Source: a virus. Taken from it: a stretch of DNA of 24,613 nucleotides. A program made the translations under genes and the position numbers. This document shows positions 20,580 to 24,613 of this stretch, piece after piece. How positions within the stretch are numbered: position 1 is the stretch's first letter; every line of letters begins with the position of its first letter. Below the pieces are notes generated by a model that was not told the DNA's origin, searched no databases, and saw nothing but the letters and a program-made list of their open reading frames with translations. The DNA lies in the IMG/VR virus record IMGVR_UViG_3300032665_000182, positions 1 to 24,613 of that record. One strand, 5' to 3'.

Positions 20580-22414
20580 TGGGGACTATTGTTTTTGATA
20601 CTGAAGTTGCCCCAAACATGTTTCTATTAATGGGTAAGATTCTTGAGAGCGGAGAATACTTCGGTATCTGGGGAGATGATGAAGACGCTCGTGAGCGCGT
20701 CAAGTCTCTTTTCAAATCAAAAAATACATTCATTAGTTTTAATGGTTCAAAGTATGATATGCCCGTTATTAGTTATTTTATAGCGGGTAAATCAGAATTA
20801 GAATGTAAAAAGCTGGGAGATAGAATCATCGGGGATAACTTGATGCCTTGGGATGCTGAAAAGCAATTCAGGTTCAAGATCCCTATGATTGACCACATTG
20901 ATTTGATTGAGGTCGCGCCCAGCTTTGTGAGCCTAAAGACTTACGGCGCACGTATGCACATGCCGCTCATTCAAGACCTGCCGTTTCATCATTCGCAGGA
21001 GATTGATGAGTCTGCCCGACCAATGGTTTGGGATTACTGCAAGAACGACTTAGATACTACAGAGACGCTTTATAACAAGCTGCAAGGGCAACTCCAGCTT
21101 AGAGTTGAAATTAGTAAGGAGTATGGTTTTGATGCTCGTTCTAAATCTGACTCTCAAGTAGCTGAGCAGATGTTTATCAAGCGGCTCAAGTTAAAGCGTT
21201 CAAATGCAAAAATTCCTGAGAGCGTGCGGTATATAGTTCCACATTTTATTAACTTTAAACGCGCTGACCTTATTGAATTAACAAGAAGGATGTCAGAGCA
21301 CGTATATGAAGTTAAGCAGTCAACGGGGCACGTAGAGTTACCTGCCTTTCTGAAGGAAGACCTCGTAACGATAAACAATGGTATATATCAGATGGGCGTT
21401 GGAGGTCTTCATTCACAACACGATAGAAAGGTTTGCCATGTTACTGATGATGATTATCAAATTGTTGATTATGATGTTTCTAGTTATTATCCTAGCATTT
21501 TGCTTAATTGCAATCTCATACCTGTTAACACTGGTACAACCTTTATTGATGAGTATCGCAAAGTGTTCGAGAGACGATTAGAAGGTAAACGTCAAAAGAA
21601 CATGGTAATTGCAGATTCATTGCGGATTGCATTGAACGGAACATTCGGTAAAACAGCTAGTAAGTATTCAGCACTGTATTCTCCCGACGTTATGATTAAT
21701 ATTACTCTGACGGGTCAGCTTACTCTTTTAAACTTAATTGAGACTTTAGAGGACAATGGTATTCAAGTTGTTTCAGCCAATACCGACGGAATCATGCTCA
21801 AGCATAGGCGTAACGAGGTCACAAAAGTTCACAACATTGTAAAAGAGTTTAGCGACTTGACTGGCTTTATATTTGAGGATACGCCGTATAGAGCTGTTGC
21901 ACTCAAAGACGTAAATTCATATTTTGCGGTAAAACAAGACAGGTCATTAAAAGTAAAAGGGATATATGCGCCTTTAAGTTTAAATAAAAATCCAACTGCA
22001 CAAGTAGCTTCAAAAGCATTTGGATTATGGTTGTCTAGAGGCGCTCCAATGATGGAAACTATAAAGAATTCATTATTTTTAGATTTTATTTCTGCTAGAA
22101 ATGTAACTGGCGGAGGAGAACAAAATGGTAAATATTTAGGAAAAACGGTCAGATGGTACCAAACTAAAGACAAAAATTTTCAACCATTGAGATACAAGGA
22201 AAACGGTAATAAAGTTCCAAAAACTGACGGGGCTAGAGCCTGCATGAAAATAGAAGATCCTAATAAACATCCAGAAGATTTGGATTATGAATGGTATCTT
22301 TACGAATCAGTTATAATTGCTAACAACTGCGGTTGCGGTGAATGGCTTGACAAAGATTTATTAGAAAAAGCATTGTTGTCAAGGGGTATAAAATCAAAAA
22401 AGGCATCAAAATGA
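20579..22414 (+). CDS. Family B DNA polymerase with 3'-5' exonuclease
   Basis: The replicative polymerase, compact at 611 residues. Exonuclease motifs: FDTE (6-9, Asp7/Glu9), FNGSKYD (54-60, Asp60) and YCKND (153-157, Asp157). Polymerase motif A is DVSSYYPS (299-306), motif B is RIALNGTFG (349-357), and motif C is SANTDG (399-404), where the usual DTD has become NTD; catalytic Asp403 remains. It lacks a large N-terminal domain and resembles the viral/organellar PolB group. No terminal-protein gene is recognised nearby. From about 21930 the DNA becomes richer in A and T and a homing endonuclease gene follows with an ATGA overlap, so the 3' end may have been converted with it. Confidence 0.88.
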   Translation: MGTIVFDTEVAPNMFLLMGKILESGEYFGIWGDDEDARERVKSLFKSKNTFISFNGSKYDMPVISYFIAGKSELECKKLGDRIIGDNLMPWDAEKQFRFKIPMIDHIDLIEVAPSFVSLKTYGARMHMPLIQDLPFHHSQEIDESARPMVWDYCKNDLDTTETLYNKLQGQLQLRVEISKEYGFDARSKSDSQVAEQMFIKRLKLKRSNAKIPESVRYIVPHFINFKRADLIELTRRMSEHVYEVKQSTGHVELPAFLKEDLVTINNGIYQMGVGGLHSQHDRKVCHVTDDDYQIVDYDVSSYYPSILLNCNLIPVNTGTTFIDEYRKVFERRLEGKRQKNMVIADSLRIALNGTFGKTASKYSALYSPDVMINITLTGQLTLLNLIETLEDNGIQVVSANTDGIMLKHRRNEVTKVHNIVKEFSDLTGFIFEDTPYRAVALKDVNSYFAVKQDRSLKVKGIYAPLSLNKNPTAQVASKAFGLWLSRGAPMMETIKNSLFLDFISARNVTGGGEQNGKYLGKTVRWYQTKDKNFQPLRYKENGNKVPKTDGARACMKIEDPNKHPEDLDYEWYLYESVIIANNCGCGEWLDKDLLEKALLSRGIKSKKASK

Positions 22415-23100
22415 ATCCGAATTGTTACGTTTACAAATTAGAAGACAAAATAAATGGAAAGTACTATATAGGTTCAAATTATAAGAAAAATTCAAATCCA
22501 AGCCATATAGGAACTTCTTATTTTACTTCTAGCAAAATTGTTAGGAATATGTTTAGAGAAAATCCAAATAGATTCACAATAAGTATTCTTTTCATAGGTT
22601 ATCCTGATGAAGTGATAGAATTTGAAACTTTTACTCTGAAAAAGTTAAATGCTAGAAAAGATGAAAGATCTTACAATTGTCACAATAATGAAGGTGAATT
22701 GAACAGTAGAAAAATTGGAAAATTAACTCATGATAGCAAAATAGGAGTTCACGGTAGAAGTAAAGAAAAAATTCTTGAAGATTGTAAAAAAGCAGGTAAA
22801 GTGTCATGTGAATTAAGACATATGACTAAAGATTCTGATGGTAAAAGTATTTTTGCAAAGATGATCGGATCTGCTTCCCATTTAGAACGAGATGAACGCG
22901 GTAAAAGTATTAGAATGATCAAAGTGGGTAAAGCAACGATGGCAAAACTGCATTCAGAAAAGAATCTTGACGGTAAAAGTTTAATGGTTATGAGAAAATA
23001 TACTTGTTCAGAATGCGGATATTCTCATATCGCAATGATGATTGGCAAACATCAAAAGAAAACTGGACATTCTGGTAAGGTTTTAAATAATGAGCTATAA
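22411..23100 (+). CDS. GIY-YIG homing endonuclease
   Basis: A 229-residue free-standing homing endonuclease placed directly behind the DNA polymerase gene. The catalytic domain is at the N-terminus: YVYKLEDKINGKYYIGSNY (GIY-YIG variant with YVY and YIG), a conserved FRENPNRFTI and the metal-binding Glu in VIEFETFTLKKLNA. Residues about 137-195 contain three DGKS/RGKS-type repeats (DGKSIFAKMIGSA, RGKSIRMIKVGKA, DGKSLMVMRK), probably DNA-binding modules. The end has a C2H2-like finger (CSECGY, then HQKKTGH). The gene is AT-rich compared with flanking genes. Its last codons overlap the third promoter block. Confidence 0.85.
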   Translation: MNPNCYVYKLEDKINGKYYIGSNYKKNSNPSHIGTSYFTSSKIVRNMFRENPNRFTISILFIGYPDEVIEFETFTLKKLNARKDERSYNCHNNEGELNSRKIGKLTHDSKIGVHGRSKEKILEDCKKAGKVSCELRHMTKDSDGKSIFAKMIGSASHLERDERGKSIRMIKVGKATMAKLHSEKNLDGKSLMVMRKYTCSECGYSHIAMMIGKHQKKTGHSGKVLNNEL

Positions 23101-23107
23101 TTTCAAC
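23092..23107 (+). promoter_or_regulatory. Promoter block GAGCTATAATTTCAAC before the recombination genes
   Basis: Third exact copy, with TATAAT at 23096-23101 inside the last codons of the GIY-YIG gene. No good -35 box. It would produce a transcript starting near 23108 that carries the 23135, Sak4-like and DUF669 genes independently of the homing endonuclease. Confidence 0.65.
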
Positions 23108-23134
23108 ATAAACGAAATAACAGGAAAGGGAAAA

Positions 23135-23452
23135 ATGCAAGATGAATTAAATCTAGAGCCAGAAGTAGTTTGGGTAGTGGACAACACCCAGCGTAAAACT
23201 ATCAAGGATGCAGCACGCTTCGGAGAAATTGAACACGTCTTTACTGACGTTCAGTACGATGACCCCGTTGCTCATGCCCGCGAGGTTTTAAAAGATTTCC
23301 GAGAAGGTGATTATTTATGCATGATTGGAGATCCAAAGTTGTCAGCAGTGTGCGTCGGAGTATTGGCGCAAAACAATCCTGGGAATGAGATTAAGTTGTT
23401 GCAGTTTGACAGCCGAACCTTTCAGTATTTCCCAGTATATTTAAACTTTTAA
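23135..23452 (+). CDS. Hypothetical acidic protein before the Sak4-like gene
   Basis: A 105-residue protein beginning MQDELNLEPEVVWVVDNTQ. The ATG at 23135 is chosen because AGGAAAGGG lies just upstream; an in-frame ATG at 23090 would start before the promoter at 23096. The middle and end (FREGDYLCMIGDPKLSAVCVGVLAQ, then LLQFDSRTFQYFPVYLNF) alternate strands and helices in the manner of small Rossmann-like phage proteins. The DYLCMIGDP stretch is commonly seen in phage proteins of unknown role in this position. Function unknown. Confidence 0.7.
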   Translation: MQDELNLEPEVVWVVDNTQRKTIKDAARFGEIEHVFTDVQYDDPVAHAREVLKDFREGDYLCMIGDPKLSAVCVGVLAQNNPGNEIKLLQFDSRTFQYFPVYLNF

Positions 23453-23466
23453 TAAAGGAAATAAAC

Positions 23467-24204
23467 ATGAGCTTTATGGATTCCCTCGTGAAGGGAAAGC
23501 AGGAACTACCTCCCCGAATTTGTATTTACGGAAATCATGGTATCGGTAAGAGCACAATCGCGGCTCAATTCCCCGCACCAATTTTTGTTAATACTGAGGA
23601 CGGTATCGATTCATTGGATGTAACTTCATTCCCTCGTGCCTCTGAAATTGGCGACGTAGTAGGAGCTATCAAGACGTTGCTCAAAGAGGATCACAAGTTT
23701 AAAACACTAGTGATTGACTCTGTTGATTGGCTTGTTGAGCCGTTAATCTCTAAGAATGTTGAGTCATCGTATGACGCAAAAGACTTAGGATACGGTAAGA
23801 ATCAAGTTTACGTAGCTGAAGAGTTCCGTGAGATTCTTCAGGGTCTTGATGCACTACGCCGCAAAAAGGGTATGAATATCGTCTTACTCGCGCATGCCTC
23901 AGTGGTTCGTTATGAGAACCCTTTGACTGAGCCGTATGACCGCTTTGTACCTAAGTTGCCTAACCGCTGCAATGCATTGTTGCAGGAGTGGTGCGACGTA
24001 GTAGCGTATGCTGGGTTCAAAGTGATTGTCAAAAAAGCAGACGTCGGCTTCAATAACACTGTAAACCGTGGAATCACTACTGGAGAGAGATTGTTGCATG
24101 TGACTGAAAGTCCAGCGTACATTGCAAAAAACCGTTATGCCTGTCCTGATTCTTTTGAGATGACCATTGAGGAAATCTCTAAAAATATACCTGTAGTATC
24201 TTAA
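23467..24204 (+). CDS. Sak4-like RecA-fold ATPase (AAA_24), phage recombination
   Basis: A 245-residue RecA-fold ATPase of the AAA_24 type, which includes the Sak4 single-strand annealing / strand exchange proteins of phages. Walker A is GNHGIGKST (22-30), Walker B is TLVIDSVDWL (80-89, Asp84), and NIVLLAHASV (about 137-146) holds the sensor strand. Later segments (EPYDRFVPKLPNRC) fit the family. It is followed at once by a DUF669 protein, the usual partner, probably an SSB-like function for the same annealing system. The common leader (23451-23463) sets the start. Confidence 0.8.
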   Translation: MSFMDSLVKGKQELPPRICIYGNHGIGKSTIAAQFPAPIFVNTEDGIDSLDVTSFPRASEIGDVVGAIKTLLKEDHKFKTLVIDSVDWLVEPLISKNVESSYDAKDLGYGKNQVYVAEEFREILQGLDALRRKKGMNIVLLAHASVVRYENPLTEPYDRFVPKLPNRCNALLQEWCDVVAYAGFKVIVKKADVGFNNTVNRGITTGERLLHVTESPAYIAKNRYACPDSFEMTIEEISKNIPVVS

Positions 24205-24225
24205 TAACCTAAAGGAGTAATAAAT

Positions 24226-24613
24226 ATGTCTAGTAAATTTGGATTTGATTTAAATGAGTATGAATCAGAAGAACGTAGCTACGAGCCATTACCAAAAGGT
24301 GAGTATGAACTCAAATGCACAGAAGCTGAAGAGAAAACAACTCAAAAGGGCGGAACTATGATTGCTGCAACTTTTGAAGTAGTCTCAGGTAAGTATGCTA
24401 ACCGTAAAATTTGGAACAACTACAACATTCACAACGATTCAGAAAAAGCGCAACGCATCGGTCGTGAGCAGGTTTCAGCATGGGCACGTGCCTGCGGTAA
24501 GCCAAACGCTACCTCTGTTGATGAATTGCTTGAGCGTAGTTTTACGGCGGTTCTTGATATTGAAAAAGGCACAAATGGCTACTCTGACCGTAACCGTATT
24601 GTAGGCTACGTAG
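24226..24613 (+). CDS. DUF669 protein, SSB-like recombination partner (3' end cut by window edge)
   Basis: The frame is open from the ATG at 24226 to the edge, 129 residues. GGAG lies before the ATG. The N-terminus reads MSSKFGFDLNEYESEERSYE, followed by PLPKGEYELKCTEAEEKTTQ, the pattern IAATFEVVSGKYANRKIWNN, and SEKAQRIGREQVSAWARACG. This is the DUF669 layout, found behind Sak4-type and other recombination ATPases and thought to act as a single-strand binding protein. Its N-terminal FGFDLNEYESEE closely resembles FGFNLGDYNTEE at the start of the primase-helicase. Confidence 0.85.
   Translation, partial: MSSKFGFDLNEYESEERSYEPLPKGEYELKCTEAEEKTTQKGGTMIAATFEVVSGKYANRKIWNNYNIHNDSEKAQRIGREQVSAWARACGKPNATSVDELLERSFTAVLDIEKGTNGYSDRNRIVGYV

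Noticed and set aside
21829-22173. 114-residue minus-strand frame inside the polymerase gene
   Set aside because: Antisense to conserved polymerase coding sequence, with no promoter or recognisable motif.
23090-23134. Upstream start for the 23135 gene at 23090
   Set aside because: It would lie before the promoter block and has no ribosome binding site; AGGAAAGGG precedes the ATG at 23135.

Overview
This window is part of the genome of a tailed double-stranded DNA phage (Caudoviricetes). It encodes a large terminase, a P22-like portal, a family B DNA polymerase, a primase-helicase and many small, overlapping, translationally coupled genes. The P22-like portal favours a podovirus-like virion, but no tail genes are in view. 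No integrase, attachment site, rRNA or convincing tRNA is visible. The host cannot be named. Promoters are sigma70-like and ribosome binding sites are strong, which fits a proteobacterium.

The window divides at a bidirectional control region at about 9451-9720. Everything to its left is on the minus strand, read from 9450 down to 1: primase-helicase, a 254-base structured non-coding stretch, small proteins, a possible small terminase subunit, three very small genes, large terminase, a 916-residue protein with a PcfJ-like domain, and the portal (cut by the left edge). Everything to its right is on the plus strand: a DUF932 protein, an array of small genes joined by a repeated junction sequence and ending in a PLP enzyme, small replication-associated and membrane proteins, an HNH homing endonuclease, a thymidine hypermodification module, DUF3310, DNA polymerase B with a GIY-YIG endonuclease behind it, a Sak4-like ATPase and a DUF669 protein (cut by the right edge).

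The most interesting system is the base-modification module at 16592-20263: an amino acid:DNA transferase-like protein, a 5-hydroxymethyl-dU DNA kinase, a hypermodification helical-domain protein, and a thymidylate-synthase homologue likely to make hydroxymethyl-dUMP. In related phages this set installs 5-hydroxymethyluracil, phosphorylates it in DNA and replaces the phosphate with an amino acid. The upstream fold-type II PLP enzyme (11677-12633) could be a tailoring enzyme for that adduct, of a different type from the PLP decarboxylases I know in such pathways.

The regulatory layout is legible. An identical 16-base block (GAGCTATAATTTCAAC), containing a perfect -10 box, precedes three plus-strand units, and variants precede others on both strands. 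Eight independently started genes share a leader (AATAAAGGAAATA) before the start codon. Most remaining genes are coupled by ATGA, TTGA or TAATG overlaps. A roughly 30-base-pair inverted repeat lies just downstream of the leftward promoter, in the expected 5' untranslated region of the primase transcript.
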